A stretch of 64,000 nt of DNA from Heterodera schachtii (GCA_023374025.1 SIJG01000015.1:628483-692482), one strand, 5' to 3'; positions 12,445 through 23,640 are shown, counted from the first letter of the stretch. Program-made: numbers and translations. Notes: generated from the sequence alone by a model not told the origin.

Positions 12445-12865
12445 AAGAACTATTGATGGTTTTTTTATGTGATGTGTCCATTATAAAACAAATAATATAA
12501 ACACGCAAAATGTACACATAGAATATCTATAAATCCATTTATTATGTATAGAATTTATTACACAAAAAAAAACTATTAAAAATAATTCTCTTTATCTTTT
12601 CAATTTTAAAAATTGAAACGTGAGAATTAAAATTTTTTAGGGTTCGGATTTTTGGTTTTTTTAGTACTGATCCATTTCGACCTATTCGAACCCCGGACTC
12701 GAACCCGAACAAAAAGTGGAAAATCCAAATTTTAACAAAATTCACATTTATGCAACAAAAAAAGGTTCAAATATACTGAATAAGGTCTCGTCTTCGCTTT
12801 GGATATTTTTTGTTATTTTGTTATGCTTCCGTTGGAAGATCATCAGAATTTCACGCTAAAAAATT

Positions 12866-13228
12866 TACGAAAAACGGTTGAAACTTTTGCGATTTTTTAG
12901 ACAAAACATGACATAACTTTGCATAAATGTAATCAAATTTTACATTCTTGGTACCATTCGATAGCCAAGCTTTTTCTCTATTAGCCTGCAAAATTTTAAA
13001 AAAATTGGTCAACTTTAGAAAAAGTTGTATGAAAATAAGTACTATTTCTGCCACCATAACTTATGAAAATTAGGTAAATCTATTTGAAATTTTCCACGCT
13101 AATAGAGAAAAAGCTGGGCTATCGAATGGTGCCAAGAGTGTAAAATTTGGTTGCGTTTAAGCAAAGTTATAACACGTTTTGTCTAAAAAATCGCAAAAGT
13201 GGCGGATTTTACGAAACGACCTAGCACC
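12866..13228. mobile_element. Fold-back element FB1
   Basis: An inverted repeat of about 360 bp. The left arm (GCGATTTTTTAGACAAAAC, then CCATTCGATAGCC, TCTCTATTAGC) is mirrored on the right (GGCTATCGAATGG, GCTAATAGAG, GTCTAAAAAATCGC). It shares the CATTCGATAGCC and CTATTAGC blocks with the elements at 15661, 16323 and 58885. The right edge ends in AGCACC, the terminus seen in the last two. DENND5 duplicate homology (copy 2) ends within its left edge (about 20307). Confidence 0.75.
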
Positions 13229-14438
13229 GGGGCAATGTAGGGCAAACAAATTGAAGAAAATCAGCTGGATATTCTCGCAAAAATATTTTCCGAAAGTGTC
13301 CTGATTATCTCGATCAATGTATGGTGTCTTTTGTTTTCAATGCTTCATGTACAGCTAAATTCAATTAAATGAGCAGCGCAAGACCCGTTTTTGGATCGGC
13401 AAAATGCTATTTTCATTTTCATCCTTTCTTAACGAAAGCGCGCCTGCAAATGAAAGCAAGTGAAAAGAAAATAAATAATATTATAACTCTTGTCATATTT
13501 GCTGCTGAATCCTATATAATTGCATGCACCCTTTCCATATCAGGGGGTGCGACTTGTCTCAGAAAAGACGAGAGCGAGAGTTTGGCGAGAGGCGAGAGTG
13601 CCCCAAAAAAGAGGAGGAGAACGATGAGTTTGGCGAGAGGCGAGTTTTTTCAATTTTTCTGTAGCCTTATTTTTTACTCCAAAAAAATGCATAAATAAAA
13701 TCGTATAATTTGCGAAACCCAAAAAATTAAAAATTTTCAGTAATTTTTTTGAAATTTTAAGCAATTTTAGCATTAAAATACACAAAAAAATTTCCCGGCG
13801 GCGCCTATCCGCACCGCCGAACCTCCATTTTACCATCTTTTTGAAAAATGGAGATCAAAATGGCAAAAAATAGTAATCTTTTAGCGAAAAAACGGCTAAA
13901 ACTTTTGTAAAATACAGTTCATAATTCGGGATTTCAAAAAACGAAAAATACACCCCTAAAAATCGACTGAAAAAAGAAAAATACACCCCTAAAAATCGAA
14001 TTTTTAATAGCACTATGTGTTTTCTATGAGAATATTAATTTTCAAATTTTTTTTAAATAGTATAAAAAAAAAGTTATGGTTATTAAATTCCACAAAAAAG
14101 CGGAAGATACATATTCATGACAAATTGTTCCCATAAAAAAACCTCCGGGAAATCCTTTGTTTTAATGCTTAGACTGTTGATGATTTCTAATGAGCCTAAA
14201 AATTATTTTCAAAGAAACTAAAACTAAGGGAGGAATTATGGTAGCAAAAAAAAAAAAGGAAAATTTTCAATGTTTTTTATCAACAAATTGTTGTCATCAA
14301 CAAATAAGGCAATACAAATGTCATCTGCTGCAGAAGGCATTCGTTTTTTGTTTGTTTCATCAAAACACAATGGAACCAGCAGATCCACTCAACTTTGACA
14401 CATCATAGATTTTCTGCTGAAAAAAGACGCAGTTAAAC
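13229..14438. repeat. Intergenic region with a dispersed repeat copy (about 13720-14015)
   Basis: No convincing gene. At 13720-14015 there is a copy of the repeat also found in intron 1 of secreted genes A (about 29500-29765) and C (about 55560-55845): GC-rich hairpin (13795-13820), TTTTACCAT, AAAATGGCAAAAAATA, then CCCCTAAAAATCGA twice. 13535-13670 has GAGAGTTTGGCGAGAGGCGAG direct repeats. Open frames at 13369-13698 and 14190-14408 have no family resemblance and AT-driven composition. Confidence 0.6.
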
Positions 14439-14900
14439 CAGGGTGCGGATATGTTCTTATTTATAAGAAATGTTCTGATTTCGGGCTATTGTTCTTATTT
14501 TATTCTTATTTCTTAAAAAATTTATAAATTTATGGCATAAATGTTCATATTTTACCTATGAATTTTTAAAATTTTCCACGGCGGCGCCTATCGGCACCGC
14601 CGGACGCTACAAATTCCTTTATTTTCTTTAAATTAGCTCAAAAATCACCAAAATTGGGGCAATTTTTAGACAAAATCTGTTAACAAATTGCATTCAAATT
14701 TCCAAAAATTTTTCCCCGACAGCGCCTATCGGCACCGCTAGAATCACTCCCTTTCCCCGTTCTCCAAAATTTCTTGGAAAAATGCGCCGCAAAAAAATTG
14801 TTAAAAATCTGGATTTTTTAGATCAAAATTGCACTGAAATATATAATTTGCTAATTTACTCCCCTGTTTTTATTTTGAAAAATTTTCGACCCGCACCTTG
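14439..14900. mobile_element. hAT-like MITE, 462 bp, TSD AGTTAAAC
   Basis: Ends CAGGGTGCGG and CCGCACCTTG form imperfect terminal inverted repeats, flanked by AGTTAAAC on both sides (14431-14438 and 14901-14908). There is no coding capacity. It contains two GC-rich hairpins of the same design (14578-14603 and 14716-14741): stem CGGCGGCGCC, TATC loop, GGCACCGCCG, the second decayed. 14750-14800 resembles 48850-48890 (GAAAAATGCGCCGC), tying this element to the one at 48376. Confidence 0.88.
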
Positions 14901-15351
14901 AGTTAAACAGACAGACAGTCTTCGTTCGTGTTCACATTATTTCATACATTTTCTTCTTTTATTTAAATTTTGTAATAGCATTTCTAGAGAGCGGCGCGGG
15001 ATTCAAAAAAAAAAAATTTTTTTTTTTTTTTGTAAAAAGCTTCGGCCATGAGTGCCGACTCGAGAAAAGTCTCGGGTTTTTGGTTTCCAACTCGTTCTCG
15101 AGTCATGCGATTAAGTCTCGGCCTCGGGAAATTTTGGGCCGTGAGCTTCACTAATATATAAGAAAAAGACAAATTAAATTAAAAATATTTGCTGCGCTCG
15201 TAAATTGAAGAAAATAAATAACTATTTTTCATTAAAAAATATTTTAGAGGATAAGTTGCACTTGGATGAGATGCCTGTGAGGATAAGCTGTCCGACCCAC
15301 TTTTTGGTCGACCGACCGGGTCAATATTCATTTTTTACATTATTTATATCA

Positions 15352-15627
15352 TTAATTTTTATTTACCTTGTTTCCACAAGAGACCTTAACCTTTTTGAAT
15401 GGTGTATCCGTACTACTCAAATTAAGTTCCAAATATTGCTTCCCTGCCATTTCACCAGACACTTCTTCCTTTGTCGTTTCTTCAATTATGGTAATTGTAT
15501 CACATTCAACTTTAACCGTTTGAGGTCCATAAATTTCTGTGAAATACATTTTCATAGCGTGCACATTTTGGCGATGGCAGGCCAGAAAAAGGCAGAATAC
15601 CGCAAAGATAGAAGCGCTTTTTAGCAT
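15352..15627 (-). CDS. Small secreted protein, unrecognised
   Basis: Reading leftward from ATG at 15627-15625, the product starts MLKSASIFAVFCLFLACHRQ, a signal peptide with likely cleavage near VHA. About 65 mature residues follow, with TVKVECDTITIIEETTKEEV and FKKVKVSCGNK. The upstream minus strand reads ATTACAG just before AATG, a plausible (trans-)splice acceptor. Either the frame stops unspliced at 15352 (91 residues), or it splices at AACAAG/gtaaat (exon 15367-15627) to an exon I could not define. Two CxC-like cysteines and alternating beta-type residues suggest a small beta-sandwich. Its shape (signal peptide, then a strand-rich segment ending KVKV....N before a donor) resembles domain 1 of the secreted family at 28-64 kb, without clear sequence identity. 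Function unknown. Confidence 0.6.
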   Translation of the reverse strand: MLKSASIFAVFCLFLACHRQNVHAMKMYFTEIYGPQTVKVECDTITIIEETTKEEVSGEMAGKQYLELNLSSTDTPFKKVKVSCGNKVNKN

Positions 15628-15660
15628 TCTGTAATTTTTTGGATTTGAATACGGGTCGAT

Positions 15661-16044
15661 GGCTGTTCGTACAATGGCGTTTCGTACAATTTCAAATGGG
15701 AATGGCTATAACTTTTTTTGTTCGTCAGTTAATTTCTTCAAAATTGGTATCATTCGAAAGCTCTACGTGTTTAGAAGCTATCATTAAGCAGAAGCTAAGC
15801 GATTAGTCAGTTCACCAAAAAGTTATGATTTATAAGACTTAAAAATTCAAGAAAATCCTAATTTTTTGTAAACTATAAATCATAATTTTTGGTGAGATGA
15901 TTAATCGCTTAGCTTCTGCTTAATGATAGCTTCTAAACACGTAGAGCTTTCAAATGATACCAATTTTGAAGAAATTAACTGATAACAAAAAAGTTATAGC
16001 CATTCCCATTTGAAATTGTACGAAACGCCATTGTACGAACTGCC
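15661..16044. mobile_element. Fold-back element FB2, 384 bp
   Basis: A nearly perfect palindrome centred near 15850. GTTCGTACAATGGCGTTTCG at the left end is mirrored by CGAAACGCCATTGTACGAAC at the right. Arms carry GGTATCATTCGAAAGCTC and TAGAAGCTATCATTAAGC with mirrored partners about 60 bp either side of the centre. No coding capacity. It lies 34 bp upstream of the minus-strand secreted gene, so it forms that gene's proximal promoter region. Confidence 0.88.
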
Positions 16045-16322
16045 TTGACACCTTTGAATAGACAGTGAGTGTGTGTATGTAACATAAAAATAAGGACACT
16101 CCCATTTTCGGGAATTTGACCACTTATTATGAACTGTTTCAAGCTGAAATGTTAACAATTTGCGGATTATGAAACGCCGTTGTGGTGGATTCAAGGAATG
16201 CAGTTGGTTTCGGATTGAAGAAACTCGCTGGAGAAAAACGCGGTTTTAATTAATAAAATCATAAAAACTTTGTCAAAAATCCAAAAAAAAATTTAGTTTC
16301 TGTATAGTCTCAGATAGGTTTT

Positions 16323-17086
16323 TGTGCTGAATGTACAAAGTGTTATGATACTGATGGATGCTTTTATATTTTCAAAAAACCACCAAATGAAAATTCCCAA
16401 CAAAAAATTGTCCATAAATTTTGTCTATGTAAACCAAATTAAACATTATTGATATCATTCGATAGCCCTAAGAGTTCTCTATTAGTCCACCTTAATTTCA
16501 AAAAATTTGGCCAAGTTTGAGCAAAGTTATGACCAAAAGTAGTCAAGAAACTAGGTTTTCAGATATTTTTGCTCATAACTTTTTTGAAAACTGGCCAAAT
16601 TTTCTGAAATTTTACAGGCTACTAGAAAACATTTATTTGTTAGGGGCTATCGAATTATATCAATATTTATTAATTTTATTGGTCCTAAAAAATATTGGTC
16701 CCAATTTTTGACGACCAAAATTATTTTATGTCAAATGAAAAAATTTACGTTAGAAATTGTTTAAATTTCTCATTCTTGATATAATTCGATAGCCTCTAAC
16801 AAATAAGTGTTTTCTACTAGCTTGCAAAATTAAAAAATTTGGCCAAGTTTCCAAAAAGTTATGAGCAAAAATATCTGAAAACCTGGTTCCTTGAGTACTT
16901 TTTACAATAACTTTGTTCAAACTTGACGAATTTTTTTGAAATTTAGGTGAGCTAATAGAGAACTCTTAAGGCTATCGAATGATATCAAGCATGTTTAATA
17001 ATTGGTTGACTTAGAAAAAAGTTATGGGCAGTTTTTTGTTGGGAATTTTCATTTGATGGTTTTTTATATAACTCACAATCAGCACC
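16323..17086. mobile_element. Fold-back element FB3
   Basis: A long inverted repeat. AAATGAAAATTCCCAACAAA, GATATCATTCGATAGCCCTA, CTATTAGTCC and AAAGTTATGACC on the left are mirrored by GGTGAGCTAATAGAG, GGCTATCGAATGATATC and TTGGGAATTTTCATTTGATG on the right. The right end (…AGCACC) matches the end of FB4 at 58885-59599. The left end (TGTGCTGA) is decayed and no target duplication is visible. Confidence 0.8.
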
Positions 17087-17151
17087 ATTTATGCATGTTT
17101 CATTCCTTTTGCGCACACAAGTTGTGTCCGAATATAACAGAAAGGAGAAAA

Positions 17152-17587
17152 CAGGGCTGGCCAAGATTGAATTTTTAAAAAAATTTTAAATTTAAATTTA
17201 CTAACAAAAAAACGGAATTTAATCGCTGGAAAAATTTCAAAGATATTTTAAAGAAACCAAATATGTCTGATTTTTAATGCGATTTGTAGAGGATTTTTTC
17301 CAAAAAATGACCAAAATTAAAATTTTGAACCAATTTTTTGAGTAAAAAAAGAGCTTTTTGTAGACATCGGCAAGGATTTTTAACTAAATTTTTTTTTGGT
17401 TGAAAAAATGAATTTTAAAAAACGAAATTCTTTTTCATAAAAAAACGAAATTTTACTCAATTTCAAAATTTTTCATAAAGATGCCAAGCAATGATCAAAA
17501 TCAGTGAAAAATGGAAAAATCCGTGACCTGTTATCACCACCCCAAAACCCCGTGATTTAAAGTGACCGGTGATCACGGCCAGCCCTG
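17152..17587. mobile_element. hAT-like MITE, 436 bp
   Basis: An 11-bp terminal inverted repeat, CAGGGCTGGCC left and GGCCAGCCCTG right, encloses AT-rich sequence without coding capacity. Flanking 8-mers (GGAGAAAA and GAGGGAAC) could be a decayed duplication. No hairpin of the CGGCGGCGCC type is present, so it is probably a different subfamily. Confidence 0.72.
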
Positions 17588-17849
17588 GAGGGAACCATCG
17601 CTTATATAAAGCCAGATACACAAATGATGCCAAATTTAAGTGAAAAAATTATTTAGCGTAATTTTTGACGCTATCAGAAAAAAAGAAATTTTTGCTAATG
17701 ATACAATGTTTAAATGATCCTATAGTTTTTGATCGGGGATTATAAGCCGGGAATAATTGAATGAGCAATTAAAAAATGGAATGGTTTTTGCCATTGATTC
17801 TCTTGCTTAAATACACGCCTAATCGTTGTGCGTGCACTTAAGTCCAACG

Positions 17850-18195
17850 GACGTTCATAATGCCAAAGTGCATGGTGCCATCAATGCCAGACAATTATCA
17901 CGGGATTTCGCAATGCCCTTTATTGAAGGCATATTATTCAACGATTTATGCATTTTTACAAAATAATTTTCTTTTGTCTGCCCAATGCACTTAGGTCTAA
18001 CCCACGACGCAGACACAATGCCAAAGTGCATGGTGCCTTCTATGCCAGATAATTATCACGGGTTTTCGCAATGCCCTTTAATGGTAATCACCTAAGGTTT
18101 ATGCTTTTATTAATGCCGTCTTTTCAATGCACTTAGTCCAACACAGTCACAATGCCATGCCCCATCTGTGCCAGACAATTATCAGATTTTGAAAA
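17850..18195. repeat. Three degenerate direct repeats, period about 135-152 bp
   Basis: TGCACTTA..TCCAAC starts units at 17851, about 17986 and about 18138. Each continues CACAATGCCAAAGTGCATGG, then TGCCAGACAATTATCA, then an AATGCC segment. The third unit is shortened. It lies directly before the DENND5 partial duplicate. No ORF. Confidence 0.75.
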
Positions 18196-18317
18196 TGCCA
18201 TCTTTTCTTATTCAAATAATTTAATAATATTATTTTTATTTTCTGAACTTAAAAGGGACCAAAAAGATGGAATGTAAAATTTAACAGGGCTTTCTTTACC
18301 TGTATGGCTTTTCCGGA

Positions 18318-20307
18318 AGTGCAAAACCATGATCATAAACAATATAAATTAGTTAATTAATTAATTAATTAATCTAATTAGTATGTTTAATTTAATTGCT
18401 ACTCTCTCAATGCGTTTCCTCAAATTTAAATTAATTAGGCAATTAACTCTCAGATAAACTCCAAGTGTTGGAGCATCGGGTCGGAATTGCTGTCAATGCG
18501 CTGACAAAGCATTTCCTCACCTCAACGGACAAGGACCAGCAAAGCCGGAATGCTAAACTGAGCACATTGCTTTGCTCCGAGGATGGAGGACTTTTGCCTT
18601 CGCTTGACGGCATTTTGTAGGGCAAAATGCCAATTTATTTTTTTAATTTTAAAAATTTCAAAAATGCCTTTATCCTGAATTCGGATTAGCTAATGTGCTT
18701 GCCATGACAAAATATTTGGCCAAGGCTTAAATATTCTTTCCCAGAATTTTGCTTTTACTATTTTCACTTCAATATTACACATTGAGTACCGTAATTTGTT
18801 TAACGTATTTCAATATAAATTAATACCGTAATGAAAATCTATGCATAAATTTTTGTTAAGCGAATTTGGCCTCATACAACGCTTCTTGCGGCCGATGTAC
18901 CCATGGGATTACATTGAGGTCATTGAAATTTAAATTTTTGTTTTTAAATTTAATTTATTTTTCAAAAAGTTTTTGTGTGGTTCCGTAAATTTTTCTGCTC
19001 TGGTGAATCGAAAAAGTTCACACAAGAACAACGGTAAGTGGAGGAGAAGGATTTATGTTTTCGAAATGCCAATAAATGAATGAATAATGGGTTTAAATTT
19101 TTTTAAAATATGCAATTTTAAAATTTTCAAACCAATTTTATATCACACAGATCATTGATCATCTACACATATAATTTGGTGTCCAAAATTTCTGGTATGT
19201 ACGTAAAAAAAGAAACTTATAATCATTTATTAAAATATAAATAATAATTTAATCCAAATTAATTCTATAAAAAAGATTTAAAAATAATTTTTTTTTATTT
19301 TTCAGCACATAATGCCGTCGGCAAGGAAGGCAAATTTCATCTGTTCATCCTCTTCTCACTAAGGTAGTCACCATCATTTGTTTAGTCCCAATCAGATTCC
19401 AATCACTTTAATCATTATTTACAAATAATTAATTCTGCTAATTAAGTATTTGATCGGGAGTTTTAATTATTTATTTTTATAAAATGCTTGGACACATAAA
19501 AACTTGAAATAAATATCAAATAGACTAAATAAGAATAATAAAAAAATAAATTATAAATTCCTATTTAAATAATTTTTTCAATCAACCAAAAAAGGGATCA
19601 CATTTTGTCGGGACTGCTCCCATTGATCGCCTGGACACAGGTGACCAGCCAACTCTATGATCAAAGTGCATTTTTGCGTCAACCATCAAAGCTGTCATAT
19701 TTGTCAAAGCTGATCTCAACGCTCAACGAATTTCGTGAGCAAAATATAATGAATTTTTGAATGTTTAATTAATCACTATAATTAGTGGGTCATTACATTA
19801 ATTAAATAATATTTTTTTTTAGAATTTCTCTACGAAAAATCCTTGTTGCAAGGCATTGAAGATATTTAAAGGAACAAATGATAGTTTTTTTATGTGATGT
19901 GTCCATATGTAAAATCATATAATGTAAACACGCAAAATTTATATATAAATATAGAATATCTACATATAAATAATTTATCATGTACAGAATTTATCTACAT
20001 AAAAACAATAAAAAATAATTTTGCTTTATTTTTCAATTTTAAAAATGGAAAGGTGAGAATTAAAATTTTTTAGGGTTCGGATTTTCGTTTTTTTTAATAC
20101 TGATCCACTTCGACCTATTCGAACGCCGGACTCGAACAAAAAGTCGAAAACCCAAATTTAACAAAATTCACACTTATGCAACAAAAAAAGGTTCAAATAT
20201 ACGGAATAAGATATCGTCTTCGCTTTAACTGTTTTTAGCTATTTATTATTTTGATATCGCTCCGTTGGAATTAGCTTCGGAATTTGACGCTAAAAAATAC
20301 GAAAAAC
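18318..20307 (+). pseudogene. Partial duplicate of DENND5 3' end (last eight exons, copy 2)
   Basis: Homology to 9512-12880 starts at AGTGCAAAACCATGATC and runs to about 20307. Exons: 18454-18616, 18861-18918, about 18972-19033, 19151-19194, 19306-19373, 19595-19734, 19823-19869 (stop TAA). Protein changes are few (Glu to Asp after the LTST segment, EYGL to EFGL), and most exon differences are silent while introns differ more. One lesion is clear: the acceptor TTTTTCAG/AAAG before the WFRKFF exon is TTTTTCAAAAAG here, so the canonical AG is lost. The next AG would remove four bases and shift the frame. No upstream exons accompany it. It is either a decaying fragment or an alternative 3' end for the gene. 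The fragment reading is preferred. Confidence 0.82.
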
Positions 20308-20389
20308 TATGTTGAGTGGCAATGAATTTGATCAATGGCTTGAAAAGATGGGAATAGTATATAGCCCCGAAAGCGAGCGGGTTCCGAGC

Positions 20390-20800
20390 GGGTGTTTACC
20401 GCACAAACCCGTGCCTATGGGAGGGGTGGAACCTTTTGAAGATGCCGACAAGAACCAAAACCTATGGGAGGGGCGCAGCCCTTTTAAGTTGCCGCCCAAA
20501 ACCCAAAGTGTTCCAAACCCGTGCCTATGGGAGGGTGTTCTTTGAACTCTGCCGCCTTGCGGGTTTTAATTTACCCAAATCCGTGCGGGTGTTTTTCAGG
20601 GGCGCAACCCTTTGAATTTGCCGCCCGATCACAATCCCGAGCCTATGGGAGGGTGTTCTTTGAAGTCTGCCGCCTTGTGGATTTTAATTTCCCCAAATCC
20701 GTGCGGGTGTTTTTTTTTTCACCCGCGCTGAGCGGCGCCGCGGAAGGTCATCAATCATCCGCCTGTCACCAGAGTGACAGGCGGAGGAAATTCAATTTTA
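20390..20800. repeat. GC-rich degenerate repeats around CCTATGGGAGGG
   Basis: CCTATGGGAGGG occurs at about 20415, 20460, 20525 and 20642, each followed by a GC.CCTTT(T/G)AA..T.TGCCGCC block. The stretch ends with GGTCATCAATCATCCGCC and a hairpin CCGCCTGTCAC/CAGA/GTGACAGGCGG (about 20758-20786). The TCATCAATCAT...GCCTGTCAC end and CCTATTGG.. blocks recur in the inverted repeat at 24030-24400. This is probably a terminus of the transposon that carries the polymerase below. The open frame 20309-20545 simply runs through the repeat. Confidence 0.6.
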
Positions 20801-21127
20801 TTTTGAAAATTTAAAATTTTTTTTTTTCCAAACCTTTTGGGGCGGTTTTATTTTTTCAAAGCCTGAGATTTTTTTATTGTGACCCAAAATTATAACTCAT
20901 TTTGAAAATTTGCCAAAACCGTGCGGGTTTTTATCATCCCCCTCCCCTCCCTCCCCACCCACCTCCGCGCCGCGATGCCGCCGCCGCGCAAAGTAATCGA
21001 TAAGGGAATTTGGAAGAAGTGCGAATTAATTGATATTGGCACAAATTTGCCATAAATAAATTATGGAATTTGACAATAAAAATTAATTATTAAATTAAAT
21101 TGAAATGAAAATGAATAAATAAATCAG

Positions 21128-22788
21128 GATGAAAAAAACTTTTCTAAAAGTAGTGAGGAAATGCGGGACTTCTTCGACGACAGAGGGAATGAGAAGGGGC
21201 CAATTGATCCGCGGATGGCTTATGCAGGAGGGAGGACGGGACCGATGAAATTGTATGCAAAATCTGATGAGAAGAAGAAAATTAGTGTTTATGACATTGT
21301 GAGTCTGTATCCGTCAGTGAATTACGGTACAGCTTACCCGATTGGATTGCCGGAGATTATTATACCGAAGAGCGATGAGATTAATGTTAATTGGACGAGA
21401 CCGGACGATTTGAAATATAAGGGGTTGTATAAAGTGAGGGTCAACCCGCCGCGGGGGTTGCGGGTTCCGGTTCTGCAGCTGAAATGTGATGAGAGATTAT
21501 TGTTTCCATTGTGTTGGAGATGTGCGTCAAATTTTAAGAAGGAGACTACGAGATGTAACTACAAATGCCCACATGATGAGGCACAGCGGCGATACGTGGC
21601 AACTTACACCAGCGTCGAATTGGTAAGAAATTATGAGGGAAAATTTTAAGAAAAATTAACATTTTCAGGCAAAGGCGTTGGAATGCGGTTATTCTGTGGA
21701 TCGGTTTTATAGAGCGTGGCACTACGAAGAGGAGGCGGATGATTTATTCAAGGGATACGTGCGATTATTTTTGAAGTTGAAGGAGGAGGCAAGCGGGTTC
21801 CCGAAGGGAGTAGAGACGGAGGAGCAGAAGGATATGTGGAGAGAAGAGTATAACGAAAAATATGGAATCGAAATTGAATTGGCTAAAGTGAAGAAGAATC
21901 CGGGATTGCGGTACATAAGCAAGTTGATGTTAAATAGCTTATGGGTAAGATTTAAGCTTTTGTGATAGAATTATAACCTATTATTTTAGGGAAAGTTATC
22001 GATGAGAAATTGTTTGAACAAGAATGCGGTGATTGATAGGGCGTCGGAGTTTTATAAAATTGCGTGTGATAATAAAATTGAATTATGTGATATTGTTGAA
22101 TATTCGGAAGAGGCGATTAGATTGATATACAGGGACAAGGAGGACTTTGTGATGGAGCACAAGTCGAGCAACATAGTCATTAGTTTATGGTGAGTTCAAA
22201 AAAGTTATAAATTTGTATATAAACTAATTTTTCCAGGACGACGAGTATGGCGAGGTTAAAATTATTGGAATTCATGAGAGAAGCGGAGAGCCATGGCGGG
22301 GAGATTTTGTACACGGACACGGACAGTATTTTTGTTAGGCACGATCGTGATGTGGAGCCGATCACGACGGGGAAATATTTGGGAGAAATGAGCGAGGAAT
22401 ACGGTGGCTATGAGATTGAAGAATATTGCTGTGGAGGGGCGAAGCAGTACGCATTGAAGATGAGAAACAAACAGACGGGGGAGATTGAATACGTTATGAA
22501 GATTAGAGGGATTACGTTCGATGTGGATAATAAGAAGACTTTACATTACGACACATTCAGGGAGATGGTTCTGAATTATGGAAAAGGGGAGGTGGACCCG
22601 GCTTTCTTTGTCTACAAGAATGATTTTGGGTGAGTTTTTAAAAAATATTCCCTAAATTAATACCAATATTTAGGCCAACGCGGGATTCGAAAGTGGTAAC
22701 GAGGGAGAAGCACAAAATGTACAAGCCGGTCTGCCAGAAGGGGATCATCGATGAAGAATTGAATGTGATGCCATTTGGATTTTGTTAA
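21128..22788 (+). CDS. Protein-primed family B DNA polymerase (Polinton/Maverick type), 5'-truncated, five exons
   Basis: Exons 21128-21622, 21669-21944, 21990-22189, 22237-22629 and 22674-22788 (TAA) join in phase through TTTTCAG/TTTTTAG-type acceptors. About 492 residues are visible. They contain DPRMAYAGGRTGPMKLY, motif A region KISVYDIVSLYPSVN, a zinc-like CW.C....C.Y.CPHDE insert, YRAWHYEEE, motif B K.MLNSLWGKLS (split by an intron after LW) and motif C YTDTDSIF with the catalytic DTD. This is the pattern of protein-primed DNA_pol_B_2 enzymes. The N-terminal 3'-5' exonuclease is absent, so the copy is incomplete. A tiny exon at 20975-20992 (MPPPRK, donor GTAATC) would splice in phase but is unproven. 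AATAAA follows at about 22817. Other Polinton genes (integrase, ATPase, protease, capsid) are not seen. Confidence 0.88.
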
Positions 22789-22852
22789 TTTGTATTTTAT
22801 TGTATTTTTTTTGTTAAATAAAGTTGAATAAAAAATTAAAGTGATATTAGGA

Positions 22853-22897
22853 CTAGCGGGGGTGGAACGGCCTAAAGTGAAGGCCCACTCCTGTTAG
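22853..22897 (+). other. 13-bp stem-loop downstream of the polymerase
   Basis: CTAGCGGGGGTGG pairs with CCACTCCTGTTAG over 13 positions, three or four of them G-T wobbles. The 19-nt loop contains GGCC..GGCC. Wobble pairs on this strand suggest that an RNA made rightward would fold. It follows the polymerase AATAAA. It could be a structured RNA, a transposon-end hairpin or chance. Confidence 0.4.
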
Positions 22898-23343
22898 CCG
22901 TAATATTTTTATAAAATATCCAACGTTCTAGGGGAAAGTGGCACCCTGGTTTGATCTAATTCTATGGCGCGGCTTTAAAATTTTTTGATTTAATTATAAT
23001 TAATAGACTAATTCGATTCATTTCTATAAGTAAAAATTAACAGAGAAGAGTTTGAGTATGATAAATTGTCAGAAGAATGTTTAAGGCGAATTTTAGGAGC
23101 TATACATAGTGGATGGAGTGTATTTACACATTAGACCCAGAGATGGAAATTGTGAAAATAGACTAAAAGCCGAAAAGCTAGTACTAAAATCCTGAGCTAA
23201 AATGGTGAAATATGTGAAATATCGAAACTACAAGGTGAAAAATTTAGGTGAAAACTCATATAGTGCCATGTTTTCGAGCGGGATATATGATGAATGTTTA
23301 GGTGAAAACAGGTGAAAATAGGTGAAATGGTAAAAGAACAAAG

Positions 23344-23640
23344 GTGAAATATTCGAGAAATGGTGAAAAAGGTGAAAATATATATAGGTTGCGTGCATTT
23401 AAGGGCATAACAAAAATAATGACAAAATTGGTCGCTGTCAGCTGCGCAAAAGGTATGTTCTGCGATGGATATCGTTACTACAAACACAAAAAGACGAAGA
23501 ATAAAACATGGTGGAAGTGTGAGCATTACCATTATGGATGTAAGGGTTGGGGTTTTGAAAGCAATGGTGAATTTATTAACACGCAAAGACATAATCATCA
23601 ACCAGATTCTGTATTACTTCAGATTGAGAGGGAAAAGTAG
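23344..23640 (+). CDS. FLYWCH-type zinc-finger ORF, left arm
   Basis: A 98-residue frame with KLVAVSCAKGMFCDGYRYYK, KTWWKCEHYHYGCKGWG and GEFINTQRHNHQPDS. Cys pairs (WKC....GC) and the HNH end match the FLYWCH zinc-finger pattern (C..C...H.H). In nematodes and insects this finger occurs both in regulators and in MULE-type transposases and their relatives. It sits in a transposon inverted repeat with no transposase catalytic domain, so it is best read as a mobile-element fragment. The start codon is uncertain: the frame before MTKL is a repetitive AGGTGAAA tract. Confidence 0.65.
   Translation: MKYSRNGEKGENIYRLRAFKGITKIMTKLVAVSCAKGMFCDGYRYYKHKKTKNKTWWKCEHYHYGCKGWGFESNGEFINTQRHNHQPDSVLLQIEREK

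Noticed and set aside
15205..15624. 139-codon plus-strand ORF
   Set aside because: Antisense to the secreted-protein ORF, with no features of its own.
20309..20814. Plus-strand ORFs over the CCTATGGGAGGG repeats
   Set aside because: Composition follows the repeat. Frames overlap and no domain is visible.
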